DNA from: an uncultured Burkholderiales bacterium
GTDB taxonomy: Bacteria > Pseudomonadota > Gammaproteobacteria > Burkholderiales > Burkholderiaceae_C
Direction: 5' to 3'
Assembly (NCBI GenBank): GCA_903856995.1
Contig: CAIODK010000150.1
Span: forward strand, 1 to 11,693
DNA: 11,693 nt
Shown here: in pieces, positions 1-6,617 of the stretch
Numbering within the stretch: position 1 is the stretch's first letter
Layout of the letters: every line of letters begins with the position of its first letter
The notes under the pieces: model-generated
Seen by the model: the letters and a program-made list of their open reading frames with translations, nothing else
Database searches by the model: none
Told to the model about the DNA's origin: nothing
Translations under genes and position numbers: made by a program

Positions 1-330
1 CACAAAGGCGTCATACAAACGCCGCCCCTCGTCTGCTGGGGCCGCCTGCGTAAAGCTTGGGCGCGTGCCGCTGCTCGTGTCGGCCGCTAAGGTGAATTGA
101 CTCACCACCAACAAGCCGCCATTCACATCCACCACGCTCCGGTTCATCTTCCCTGCGTCATCGTAGAAGATGCGCAACTTGAGTATTTTGTCGAGCATCT
201 TTTGACCCACGGCTTCGGTATCGCCGCGCTCAGCGCACAGCAACACCAGCAAACCTTGGTCAATCTCACCGACGGTCTGACAGTCGACGACAACGCGGGC
301 TTCGCTGACGCGCTGCAGGACGGTTTTCAT
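1..330 (-). CDS. dtd: D-aminoacyl-tRNA deacylase (DTD), C-terminus cut by the window edge
   Basis: This enzyme hydrolyses D-amino acids, classically D-tyrosine, from mischarged tRNA in the cytoplasm. Reading the minus strand from the ATG at 330-328 gives 110 codons to the edge. The protein opens MKTVLQRVSEARV and contains RIFYDDAGKMN (about residues 53-63) and the family signature SQFTLAADT (77-85), followed by GTRPSF. The E. coli enzyme is about 145 residues, so roughly 35 are missing, including the C-terminal Gly-Pro motif. The start overlaps the stop of the upstream transporter gene as ATGA, and no Shine-Dalgarno sequence is visible, so translational coupling is likely. Sharing a strand and probably a transcript with tyrS suits a tyrosine-charging quality-control role. 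Identity is secure from motifs; only the unseen C-terminus is open. Confidence 0.95.
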   Translation of the reverse strand, partial: MKTVLQRVSEARVVVDCQTVGEIDQGLLVLLCAERGDTEAVGQKMLDKILKLRIFYDDAGKMNRSVVDVNGGLLVVSQFTLAADTSSGTRPSFTQAAPADEGRRLYDAFV

Positions 331-1268
331 GCCACGTCTAGCGGGTCATCGATGTGCGCTTCCACATCGTTGGGCAACAACTGGATCGAGGCGCGCAAAC
401 CAGGCACTGCCTTCATCAAGGCATGCTCCACATTGGCCCGCAGTGTGGCCGCACGCCCCAACGTCCATTCGGCAGGCATGTGCATATGCAAATCCACATA
501 ACGGCGCTGGCCCGCTTTGCGGGTGATGAGGTGGTCAAAGCGCACGATGTGGACGTGATCGGCCCCCACCTCTTCGTGGCTGATCGACAAGTCATGCAGC
601 ACGGTGTGGATTTGGGCCAGCACGTCGGATTCCACTGCTTCGTCCATCAAGCCTTGCGATGCGCCCCAAATCAAATGCCACCCTTCTTTCAGGATGTTCA
701 GCGCCACACCGATCGCGACCACGGCATCCAGCCACAACCAACCCGTCAGGCTCACCAAGCCAATGCCTAGCACCACCCCCGCCGAGGTCCACACGTCGGT
801 CACCAAATGGCGAGCATCGGCCTCCAGCGCAATGGAACGGTGTGCTTTGGCGGCGCGAAACATCACCCACGCCAACAAACCGTTCAGCGCGGAGCTGGCT
901 ACCGACAAAGCCAATCCAAGGCCCACTTGCTCTATGGGTTGGGGGTCAAAAATACGATGGCTGGCCGCCCACATGATGCCCAGCGAGGCAACCACGATGA
1001 GGATGCCCTCAAAGCCAGACGAGAAATACTCTGCTTTGTGGTGGCCGTAGGGGTGGTCTTCATCGGCTGGTTTGGCGGCGACGGTGACCATCATCAAGCC
1101 AAACACGGCGCTGGCCAAATTCACCACCGACTCCATCGCGTCGGACAGCAAGCCCACCGAGTCGGTGAGGTACCAGGCCAAGGTTTTGAGCGCGATGGTG
1201 ATGCATGCCACCACCACGGACGCCCACAACAGCCCTTTGGGCGAAAACCATTTAGAGAGGGTATTCAT
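327..1268 (-). CDS. Cation diffusion facilitator (CDF) family metal/proton antiporter
   Basis: This is a 313-residue inner-membrane transporter of the CDF family, whose members export divalent metals in exchange for protons. Hydrophobic segments lie at about residues 13-35, 39-63, 84-101, 115-139, 155-175 and 178-197, followed by a cytoplasmic domain (about 205-300). Family marks are LLSDAMESVVN in segment 2, HPYGHHKAE (72-80) in the first cytoplasmic loop, HLVTD (154-158) in segment 5 and VDLHMHMP (258-265) in the C-terminal domain. The segment-5 half of the transport site has the usual His154/Asp158. The segment-2 half appears to be Glu46/Asn50, where FieF has Asp/Asp and zinc exporters have His/Asp, so I assign no metal and no fieF name. 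The gene starts 23 bases after tyrS, has no strong Shine-Dalgarno sequence, and its stop overlaps the dtd start by 4 bases, giving an operon of tyrS, CDF and dtd. Family is certain; substrate is unknown. Confidence 0.92.
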   Translation of the reverse strand: MNTLSKWFSPKGLLWASVVVACITIALKTLAWYLTDSVGLLSDAMESVVNLASAVFGLMMVTVAAKPADEDHPYGHHKAEYFSSGFEGILIVVASLGIMWAASHRIFDPQPIEQVGLGLALSVASSALNGLLAWVMFRAAKAHRSIALEADARHLVTDVWTSAGVVLGIGLVSLTGWLWLDAVVAIGVALNILKEGWHLIWGASQGLMDEAVESDVLAQIHTVLHDLSISHEEVGADHVHIVRFDHLITRKAGQRRYVDLHMHMPAEWTLGRAATLRANVEHALMKAVPGLRASIQLLPNDVEAHIDDPLDVA

Positions 1269-1291
1269 GCGTTCAGTATCACAGCCATTCG

Positions 1292-2524
1292 TTAAGCCAG
1301 CGTGACGCGTGCGAACTTGCGCTTGCCCACTTGCACCACAAACGTTCCTGCCTCGAGCTTCAACCCTTTGTCGCTGATCACTTGCGAGTCCACACGCACA
1401 CCACCGCCATCGATCAAACGGCTGGCTTCGCTGGTAGAGGGGGCCAAGCCTGTGGCCTTCAGCAACGCGCCGATGCCCATGGGCGCACCACTGAGCGACA
1501 CCTCTGGAATTTCATCGGGCACACCACCTTTGCTGCGGTTGATGAAGTCTTGCTCAGCCGCATCGGCAGCAGCAGCACCGTGGAAACGAGCGGTAATTTC
1601 TTTGGCCAACGCCACCTTAGCGTCTTTGGGGTTGCGACCGCCTTCGATTTCCTTTTTCAACGCCTCAATGTCCGCCAGCGACTTAAACGACAGCAAGGTG
1701 TACCAACGCCACATGAGCACATCCGAGATCGACAACACCTTGGCAAACATGGTGTTGGGCTCTTCGCTGATGCCGATGTAGTTGTTCTTAGACTTGGACA
1801 TTTTTTCAACGCCATCCAAACCTTCGAGCAGTGGCATCGTCAAAATGCACTGCGCCTCTTGGCCATATTCGGCTTGCAAGTGGCGGCCCATGAGCAAGTT
1901 GAATTTTTGATCGGTCCCGCCCAATTCCAAATCCGACTTCAACGCCACCGAGTCGTAGCCCTGCATCAGCGGGTACAAAAACTCGTGCACGCTGATGGGC
2001 GTGTTGGCGTGGAAGCGGTCGTGGAAATCGTTGCGCTCCATCATGCGTGCCACGGTGTATTTGGACGCGAGCTGAATCAAGCCCATCGAACCCAGCGGAA
2101 TACACCACTCGCTGTTGTAGCGAATTTCGGTTTTGGCAGGGTCGAGCACCAACGAGGCCTGCTTGTAATACGTCTCCGCATTCACCTTGATTTGCTCGGG
2201 CGTAAGCGGTGGGCGCGTGCTGTTGCGGCCCGAAGGGTCGCCAATCAAGCTGGTGAAATCGCCGATCAAGAAGATCACTTGGTGGCCCAAGTCCTGCAAC
2301 TGGCGCATCTTGTTGAGCACCACGGTGTGGCCGATGTGGATGTCAGGCGCGGTGGGGTCCAAGCCCAGCTTGATGCGCAGCGGTTGGCCTGTGGCCTCGG
2401 AGCGCGCCAGCTTTTTGATCCACGCGTCTTCTGGAATCAGCTCCTCGCAGCCGCGCTTGGTCACGGCCAAGGCGTCGAGGACACGGTCGGTGACGGGGTG
2501 TTTTTGTAAAGATGCTTGATTCAT
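1292..2524 (-). CDS. tyrS: Tyrosyl-tRNA synthetase (class I, HIGH/KMSKS subtype)
   Basis: This enzyme attaches tyrosine to tRNA-Tyr using ATP. The 410-residue protein has a Rossmann catalytic domain with the class I motifs HIGH at 63-66 and KMSKS at 241-245. It also has the subfamily stretch LIGDPSGRNSTRP (93-105) and a C-terminal S4-type RNA-binding domain (about 345-408). Motif spelling places it in the subtype often called type 2 or TyrZ-like, unlike E. coli TyrS, which carries HVGH and KFGKT. The ATG at 2524-2522 gives MNQASLQKHPVTDRV, a plausible N-terminus for this order, although only a weak ribosome binding site precedes it. It heads a minus-strand operon with the CDF transporter and dtd and diverges from the M23 peptidase gene over 120 bases. 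No terminator follows it. Confidence 0.97.
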   Translation of the reverse strand: MNQASLQKHPVTDRVLDALAVTKRGCEELIPEDAWIKKLARSEATGQPLRIKLGLDPTAPDIHIGHTVVLNKMRQLQDLGHQVIFLIGDFTSLIGDPSGRNSTRPPLTPEQIKVNAETYYKQASLVLDPAKTEIRYNSEWCIPLGSMGLIQLASKYTVARMMERNDFHDRFHANTPISVHEFLYPLMQGYDSVALKSDLELGGTDQKFNLLMGRHLQAEYGQEAQCILTMPLLEGLDGVEKMSKSKNNYIGISEEPNTMFAKVLSISDVLMWRWYTLLSFKSLADIEALKKEIEGGRNPKDAKVALAKEITARFHGAAAADAAEQDFINRSKGGVPDEIPEVSLSGAPMGIGALLKATGLAPSTSEASRLIDGGGVRVDSQVISDKGLKLEAGTFVVQVGKRKFARVTLA

Positions 2525-2544
2525 AAGGATTTTTTACCGTGCAA

Positions 2545-2552
2545 GGTATACT
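2545..2552. promoter_or_regulatory. Candidate divergent promoter: overlapping -10 elements between tyrS and the M23 gene
   Basis: The palindrome GTATAC at 2546-2551 makes a -10-like hexamer on each strand. The plus strand reads TATACT at 2547-2552, towards the peptidase. The minus strand reads TATACC at 2550-2545, towards tyrS, and would give a tyrS leader of about 14 bases. I find no good -35 hexamer at 16-18 bases for either direction, so this rests on the -10 match and its position alone. Confidence 0.35.
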
Positions 2553-2633
2553 CACCGGTTTGGTGTTTGAGCCTGATTTTAGAGGCGCAAACGTTAAGGC
2601 CCCCGGGTTTGACCCCGCCTTCTACCAACTGCC

Positions 2634-2637
2634 GGAG
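2634..2637 (+). promoter_or_regulatory. Ribosome binding site deciding a TTG start for the M23 gene
   Basis: GGAG at 2634-2637 lies seven bases before the TTG at 2645-2647. No comparable Shine-Dalgarno sequence precedes the upstream in-frame ATG at 2516. That ATG also lies inside tyrS and would place the divergent promoter region within coding sequence. Confidence 0.75.
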
Positions 2638-2644
2638 AAATACC

Positions 2645-3979
2645 TTGCAGACATTGCTTTCTTTGTGGGCCACGCGCCTACAAAAAATCCTTCACGCCCA
2701 ACCCCGCCGCGTCATGGCTGGCATCGCCATTGCGTTGTCCGTCGCTGGTGGCGGTGCGTTTGCGGTTGCGAGTTTGGATGCAGGCGTCGCCGCCATGCCG
2801 TTGCACCAAGTGGTGGAGAACGTCACCACGTTGTCTCTCCCCGCCCTGTGGACTGACAAGTCGTTGCAACTGTTTCGATCTGACGTCACCCGATCCAACG
2901 ACACCGCCGACACCCTGCTCTCACGCTTAGGTCTGAGCGACCCCGAAGCGGCCGCCTACCTGCGCACGACACGCGCCGCCAGGCAGCAGCTCATTGGCCG
3001 TGCGGGCCGCATGGTCAGTGTCGAAGGTGATGCGGAGCACCGTCTGACACGTTTGACGGCCCGCTGGGCCAATGACGATGGCGAAAACTTCACGCGCTGG
3101 GTGATGGAGCGCACGTCCGACGGTTTTGTGGAGCGCCAAGAAACGGCTCGCCTCAACATCGGTACACGCATGGGCAACGGGACAATTCAAAGCTCCTTGT
3201 TTGCGGCGACTGACGATGCAAACATTCCCGACAGCGTCGCCAGCCAATTGGCTGACATCTTTGCAGGCGACATTGACTTTCACCGTGCACTGCGCAAAGG
3301 CGACCGATTCGCCGTGGTCTACGAGTCCCTCGAGGCTGACGGTGAAGTGCTGCGCACGGGCCGTGTGTTGTCCGCCGAATTCGTGAACAACGGCAAGACC
3401 CACCAAGCGTTTTGGTTCAAAGAAGCCAATTCCAAAGAGGGCGGCTACTTTAGCGCCGAGGGCGTCAGCCTGCGTCGCGCCTACTTGGCATCGCCCTTGG
3501 CGTTCTCACGCATGACCAGCGGCTTCAAGATGCGTTTCCACCCGATTTTGCAAACATGGCGCGCCCACCTTGGTGTGGACTACGCCGCGCCCACAGGCAC
3601 CCCTGTACGCAGCGTGGGGCAAGGCTTCGTCGATGTAGCCGGTTCGCAAGGTGGGTTTGGCAATGTGGTGATGGTGAAACACGCCAACGGCCACACCACG
3701 GTTTACGCCCACCTAAGCAAAATCAGCGTCAAGCGTGGCCAGTCGGTCATGCAAGGTCAATCGCTCGGCCAGGTAGGGGCCACAGGTTGGGCCACAGGGC
3801 CGCACTTGCACTTTGAATTCCGTGTGAACGGTCAGCACAAAGACCCACTCACCATGGCCCGCCAAAGCGTTGCCGTAGAAGTCTCTGCAGCAGCACGCGA
3901 GCAGTTCAAACAGCACGCCACCCTGGCCAAGGTGGACTTAACTGCCGCGGCCAGCACCCAAACCAGCCGCGCTGAATAA
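2645..3979 (+). CDS. Membrane-anchored M23 family murein endopeptidase (MepM/NlpD-like fold)
   Basis: This is a predicted LytM-type zinc endopeptidase that cleaves peptide cross-bridges in the periplasmic murein. From the TTG start it has 444 residues. A positively charged N-terminus (RR at 21-22) is followed by one hydrophobic segment (about 22-43) that fits an uncleaved inner-membrane anchor. A central region (about 50-270) resembles the N-terminal domains of MepM/Csd3-type M23 proteins, and the catalytic domain spans about 285-395. Zinc and catalytic motifs are complete: HLGVD gives His308 and Asp312, YAH gives His356, and GPHLHFEF gives His387 and His389. The motif FHPILQTWRAHLGVD is typical of the MepM group. 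An Ala-rich tail follows. It diverges from tyrS and is joined directly to anmK, so a role in wall growth or turnover fits. The exact cross-link cut is inferred from the family. Confidence 0.9.
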   Translation: MQTLLSLWATRLQKILHAQPRRVMAGIAIALSVAGGGAFAVASLDAGVAAMPLHQVVENVTTLSLPALWTDKSLQLFRSDVTRSNDTADTLLSRLGLSDPEAAAYLRTTRAARQQLIGRAGRMVSVEGDAEHRLTRLTARWANDDGENFTRWVMERTSDGFVERQETARLNIGTRMGNGTIQSSLFAATDDANIPDSVASQLADIFAGDIDFHRALRKGDRFAVVYESLEADGEVLRTGRVLSAEFVNNGKTHQAFWFKEANSKEGGYFSAEGVSLRRAYLASPLAFSRMTSGFKMRFHPILQTWRAHLGVDYAAPTGTPVRSVGQGFVDVAGSQGGFGNVVMVKHANGHTTVYAHLSKISVKRGQSVMQGQSLGQVGATGWATGPHLHFEFRVNGQHKDPLTMARQSVAVEVSAAAREQFKQHATLAKVDLTAAASTQTSRAE

Positions 3980-5116
3980 ATGACGGCTACTGAAGCCTCA
4001 TCACCTTCAACGCAGCTGTTCATTGGCTTGATGTCGGGAACTTCGCTCGACGGTGTAGACGGTGTTTTGGCAGATTTCAGCGCCCCCCAACCGCGTGTGT
4101 TGGCACATCACGCCCTGCCATTTTCGCCGGCCCTGAAGCAAGAGCTACTGGCACTCAACACCCCCACCGACAACGAGTTGCACCGTGCCGCGCTTGCCGC
4201 CAACGGATTGGTACACGTCTACGCGCAAACCGTTGCGGCTTTGCTCAAAGCCACACACACACACCCAACGCACGTATGCGCCATTGGGGCGCACGGACAA
4301 ACCGTGCGCCACCAGCCAAGCGCATTTGATGGCACAGGCTACACGCTGCAACTCAACAATCCCGCTTTGCTCGCAGAACTCACGGGCATCGATGTGGTGG
4401 CAGATTTCCGCAGCCGTGATGTGGCTGCGGGCGGCCAAGGCGCTCCGTTGGTACCCGTGTTTCACGAGGGCATCTTCGGCCAAGCCAATAGCACCGTAGG
4501 CGTGCTCAACATTGGCGGCATTGCCAACCTCAGCGTGCTGCACGCCAACGGCGAAGTGATGGGGTTTGATTGCGGCCCTGGCAATGCCCTGCTCGACCAC
4601 TGGTGTCACGTGTACACAGGCAACGCCTTTGACGACAACGGTGCATGGGGCGCCAGCGGCTCAGTCATCACACCGCTTTTGCAAGCCATGCTCGCCGAGC
4701 CCTTCTTGCATCTGCCCCCCCCAAAAAGCACTGGGCGTGATTTATTTCACCCCACTTGGTTGGCGCATCAACTCAAGGGGTTTGCCAACGCCAGCATTGC
4801 AGACGTACAAACCACCCTGACCGAGCTCACCGCACGCGCATGCGTGGCTGATGTGCTGCGCCACGCCAACGAGGCCCATGAACTCATCGTGTGTGGTGGA
4901 GGCGCGTTGAACGGCTTGCTCATGTCTCGCTTGCAAGCAGGCTTACCGAGAATGCGTGTCGTTTCGTCTGACGAACGTGGCATGCCACCGCTGCACGTTG
5001 AAGCGGCCGCCTTCGCTTGGTTGGCGCGTCAAACTGTGCTGGGCTTGCCTGGCAACTTACCAAAAGTAACGGGCGCCCGAGGCGCCCGCATACTGGGTGG
5101 TATTTTTAAAGCCTGA
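3980..5116 (+). CDS. anmK: Anhydro-N-acetylmuramic acid kinase
   Basis: The enzyme uses ATP and water to convert 1,6-anhydro-MurNAc, released by lytic transglycosylases, to MurNAc-6-phosphate, a step of murein recycling in the cytoplasm. The 378-residue protein is close to the E. coli length of 369. It contains the N-terminal phosphate-loop motif GLMSGTSLDGVD (16-27), GAHGQTVRH (103-111), RDVAAGGQGAPLVP (146-159), NIGGIANLS (177-185) and GFDCGPGNALLD (195-206). Asp197 in the last motif matches the catalytic aspartate of the family. The ATG follows the stop of the M23 gene with no gap (TAAATG) and no Shine-Dalgarno sequence, so translation probably depends on reinitiation. Its stop abuts the stop of erpA on the other strand. 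The gene includes a run of eight C at 4715-4722; the frame through it encodes the expected LPPPKSTGRDLF. Confidence 0.97.
   Translation: MTATEASSPSTQLFIGLMSGTSLDGVDGVLADFSAPQPRVLAHHALPFSPALKQELLALNTPTDNELHRAALAANGLVHVYAQTVAALLKATHTHPTHVCAIGAHGQTVRHQPSAFDGTGYTLQLNNPALLAELTGIDVVADFRSRDVAAGGQGAPLVPVFHEGIFGQANSTVGVLNIGGIANLSVLHANGEVMGFDCGPGNALLDHWCHVYTGNAFDDNGAWGASGSVITPLLQAMLAEPFLHLPPPKSTGRDLFHPTWLAHQLKGFANASIADVQTTLTELTARACVADVLRHANEAHELIVCGGGALNGLLMSRLQAGLPRMRVVSSDERGMPPLHVEAAAFAWLARQTVLGLPGNLPKVTGARGARILGGIFKA
5062..5088 (-). terminator. Candidate intrinsic terminator of erpA, inside the anmK coding sequence
   Basis: On the minus strand, CGGGCGCC pairs with GGCGCCCG around a three-base TCG loop (5088-5070, eight base pairs) and is followed directly by TTACTTTT (5069-5062). 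It sits about 28 bases beyond the erpA stop. On the plus strand no T run directly follows the stem, so the polarity favours erpA. The T tract is interrupted, which limits confidence. Confidence 0.45.
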
Positions 5117-5482
5117 TTAGGCGGAGAACGACGAGCCGCAGCCGCAGGTGGACGTCGCGTTCGGGTTCTTGATGACGAACTGAGCGCCTTGCAAGTCTTC
5201 TTTGTAGTCAATTTCAGCGCCGACCAAGTATTGATAGCTCATCGCATCGACCAACAGAGCCACGCCGTTTTTGTTGATCGTGGTGTCGTCTTCGTTCACG
5301 ACCTCGTCAAACGTGAAACCATATTGGAATCCTGAGCAACCGCCACCCTGCACGAAAACGCGCAGCTTCAAATCAGGGTTACCTTCTTCGGCAATCAGGT
5401 CTGCAACCTTGGCCGCCGCACTGTCTGTGAAGACGAAAGGGGCGGGCATTTCTGTTTGGATGTTTTCTGCAATGGCACTCAT
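5117..5482 (-). CDS. erpA: A-type iron-sulfur cluster carrier/insertion protein ErpA
   Basis: ErpA carries nascent Fe-S clusters from the assembly scaffold to apoproteins. The 121-residue protein has the three invariant cysteines of A-type carriers: Cys49 in GGGCSGFQYGF and Cys113 and Cys115 in TCGCGSSF near the C-terminus. The sequence also has FTDSAAAKV at the start of the fold and NPNAT before the C-terminal Cys pair, and the length is usual for the family. The ATG at 5482-5480 is supported by GGAG seven bases upstream (5490-5493). It lies downstream of rplM-rpsI on the same strand but is separated by a strong terminator and has its own -10 element, so it is probably a separate transcription unit. 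The naming as ErpA rather than IscA rests on motif spelling, the N-terminal extension and linkage to rplM-rpsI, which is common in Burkholderiales. Confidence 0.93.
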   Translation of the reverse strand: MSAIAENIQTEMPAPFVFTDSAAAKVADLIAEEGNPDLKLRVFVQGGGCSGFQYGFTFDEVVNEDDTTINKNGVALLVDAMSYQYLVGAEIDYKEDLQGAQFVIKNPNATSTCGCGSSFSA

Positions 5483-5510
5483 AGGAGGACTCCTGAATCA
5501 ATTGTGGAAA

Positions 5511-5516
5511 AGTATA
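5511..5516 (-). promoter_or_regulatory. Candidate erpA promoter (-10 element)
   Basis: On the minus strand, TATACT (5516-5511) matches five of six consensus bases. It lies 28 bases upstream of the erpA start and just after the rpsI terminator. The region 16-18 bases further upstream contains only a poor -35 match. I see no clear IscR-type operator. Confidence 0.45.
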
Positions 5517-5597
5517 GCGCTTTACTCGGGATTAGCAGGATCGCGCCAGAGAAACGCTGCTTGCAGCATGGGTTTTACCCCCTCTCGCTCGTCCATG

Positions 5598-5631
5598 AAA
5601 AAAGCCGCAAGGGCGAACCCGTGCGGCTTTT
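5598..5631 (-). terminator. Intrinsic terminator of the rplM-rpsI operon
   Basis: On the minus strand, AAAAGCCGCA pairs perfectly with TGCGGCTTTT. An inner GGG/CCC stem sits around a TTCG-type loop, and the 3' arm ends in six T residues (5603-5598). It begins about 20 bases after the rpsI stop. The plus-strand version has only four T residues, so it mainly serves the ribosomal protein operon and insulates erpA. Confidence 0.88.
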
Positions 5632-5649
5632 GGCATGACAGAAAGCGGA

Positions 5650-6042
5650 TTAACGCTTGCTGAACTGCTTACGACGACGCGCGCCGTGCAAGCCAACCTT
5701 TTTACGTTCGACTTCGCGAGCATCGCGAGTCACGTAACCAGCGTGTGACAAGACGGGCTTCAAAGCTGCGTCATAGTCAATCAAAGCGCGGGTAATGCCG
5801 TGACGCACTGCACCTGCTTGGCCAGACTCACCACCGCCGTGCACGTTGACTTGAATGTCAAACGCTTCGCCGTTGTTAGTCAGTAGCAAAGGTTGCTTCG
5901 AAATCATGATCGAGGTTTGACGACCGAAATATGCGGAGATGTCTTTACCGTTGATCGTGATCTTGCCGGAGCCTTTTTTCAGAAACACGCGAGCGACGCT
6001 TGATTTGCGACGGCCGGTGCCGTTGTTCCATTCACCAATCAT
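5650..6042 (-). CDS. rpsI: 30S ribosomal protein S9 (uS9)
   Basis: S9 is a small-subunit head protein whose C-terminal tail reaches the P-site tRNA. The 130-residue protein has the family stretches GTGRRKSSVARVF (about 9-21), VHGGGESGQAGAVRHGITRAL and the basic C-terminus ending KQFSKR. Length and ends match the family. Its ATG lies nine bases after the rplM stop, and its AAGGAG Shine-Dalgarno sequence overlaps that stop codon, giving a tight two-gene operon in the usual rplM-rpsI order. Confidence 0.98.
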   Translation of the reverse strand: MIGEWNNGTGRRKSSVARVFLKKGSGKITINGKDISAYFGRQTSIMISKQPLLLTNNGEAFDIQVNVHGGGESGQAGAVRHGITRALIDYDAALKPVLSHAGYVTRDAREVERKKVGLHGARRRKQFSKR

Positions 6043-6051
6043 TTCAGCTCC

Positions 6052-6480
6052 TTAGATGTCCAGCACTTTAGGCTGTTGTGCAGTGTGTGGGTGTTCAGCA
6101 CCGCCATACACCTTGAGCTTTTTGATCATGGCGTAACCGAGTGGGCCTTTGGGCAACATGCCCTTGACAGCCTTCTCGATCGCGCGGCCAGGGTGTTTGG
6201 CTTGCATGTCGCGGAAGTTGGTAGCCGTGATACCGCCGGGGTAACCGGAGTGACGGTAGTACACCTTGTCCAAAGACTTGGTGCCCGTGACTTTGATGCG
6301 GGCTGCGTTGATGATGACGATGAAGTCACCTGTATCGACGTGGGGTGTGTAAATGGCTTTGTGTTTGCCGCGTAAACGGAGAGCAACTTCGCTGGCTACT
6401 CGTCCGAGCACCTTATCGGTGGCGTCAATCACAAACCACTCATGCACCACGTCAGCGGGTTTTGCGCTGAATGTAGACAT
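6052..6480 (-). CDS. rplM: 50S ribosomal protein L13 (uL13)
   Basis: L13 is an early-assembling large-subunit protein. The 142-residue product starts MSTFSAKPADVVHEWFVIDA. It contains the L13 motifs VLGRVASEVALRLRGKHKAIYTPHVDTGDFIVIINA, YYRHSGYPGG, and MLPKGPLGYAMIKKLKVY before an HPHTAQQP C-terminus. It is first in the rplM-rpsI operon. AGGA lies seven bases before the ATG. A leader of about 130 bases from the predicted promoter could allow feedback control by a ribosomal protein, as is known for rplM in E. coli, but I cannot show this here. Confidence 0.98.
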   Translation of the reverse strand: MSTFSAKPADVVHEWFVIDATDKVLGRVASEVALRLRGKHKAIYTPHVDTGDFIVIINAARIKVTGTKSLDKVYYRHSGYPGGITATNFRDMQAKHPGRAIEKAVKGMLPKGPLGYAMIKKLKVYGGAEHPHTAQQPKVLDI

Positions 6481-6617
6481 AGTTAAATCCTAAAAGGAGA
6501 GTTGGTTTGCAGGGCCCTTTTCCACGGTCGGCGTTCTTCTGTTGAGAACCTCTTAGGTGGGATGTGCTTTTTGCAAAGCCTCTGCCGCGGGACCACTCAA
6601 GCGCTGCAGAGCCAAAT
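6481..6617 (-). promoter_or_regulatory. rplM 5' leader with possible hairpins
   Basis: The predicted leader from the TATAAT at 6623-6618 to rplM is about 130 bases and has no convincing ORF. On the minus strand, GTTCT (6549-6545) can pair with AGAAC (6537-6533) over a seven-base loop. Nearer the gene, AAAAGG can pair with the CCTTTT that sits directly before the AGGA ribosome binding site. These could be parts of an autogenous control site, but the stems are short and could be chance. Confidence 0.3.

Noticed and set aside
97..1305. Plus-strand frames opposite dtd and the CDF gene (97-501, 807-1295 and others)
   Set aside because: Both minus-strand genes have clear family motifs through this region; the plus-strand frames have none.
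1331..2509. Long open frame (392 codons) on the plus strand opposite tyrS, and similar long frames opposite other genes
   Set aside because: It lies entirely antisense to a confidently identified gene, has a His/Gln/Val-biased composition typical of shadow frames in GC-rich DNA, and has no family motif or ribosome binding site.
2516..2644. Upstream ATG extension of the M23 peptidase gene
   Set aside because: It would overlap the tyrS start and put the divergent promoter region inside coding sequence, and the added residues look non-coding. The TTG at 2645 has a well-spaced GGAG.
4252..4264. CA dinucleotide run in anmK
   Set aside because: Only six and a half units, encoding a plausible Thr-His stretch; too short to argue for phase variation.
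5481..5493. AGGA/TCCT mini-hairpin around the erpA ribosome binding site
   Set aside because: Four base pairs with a four-base loop is too weak, and AGGAG followed by TCCTCCT can arise by chance.
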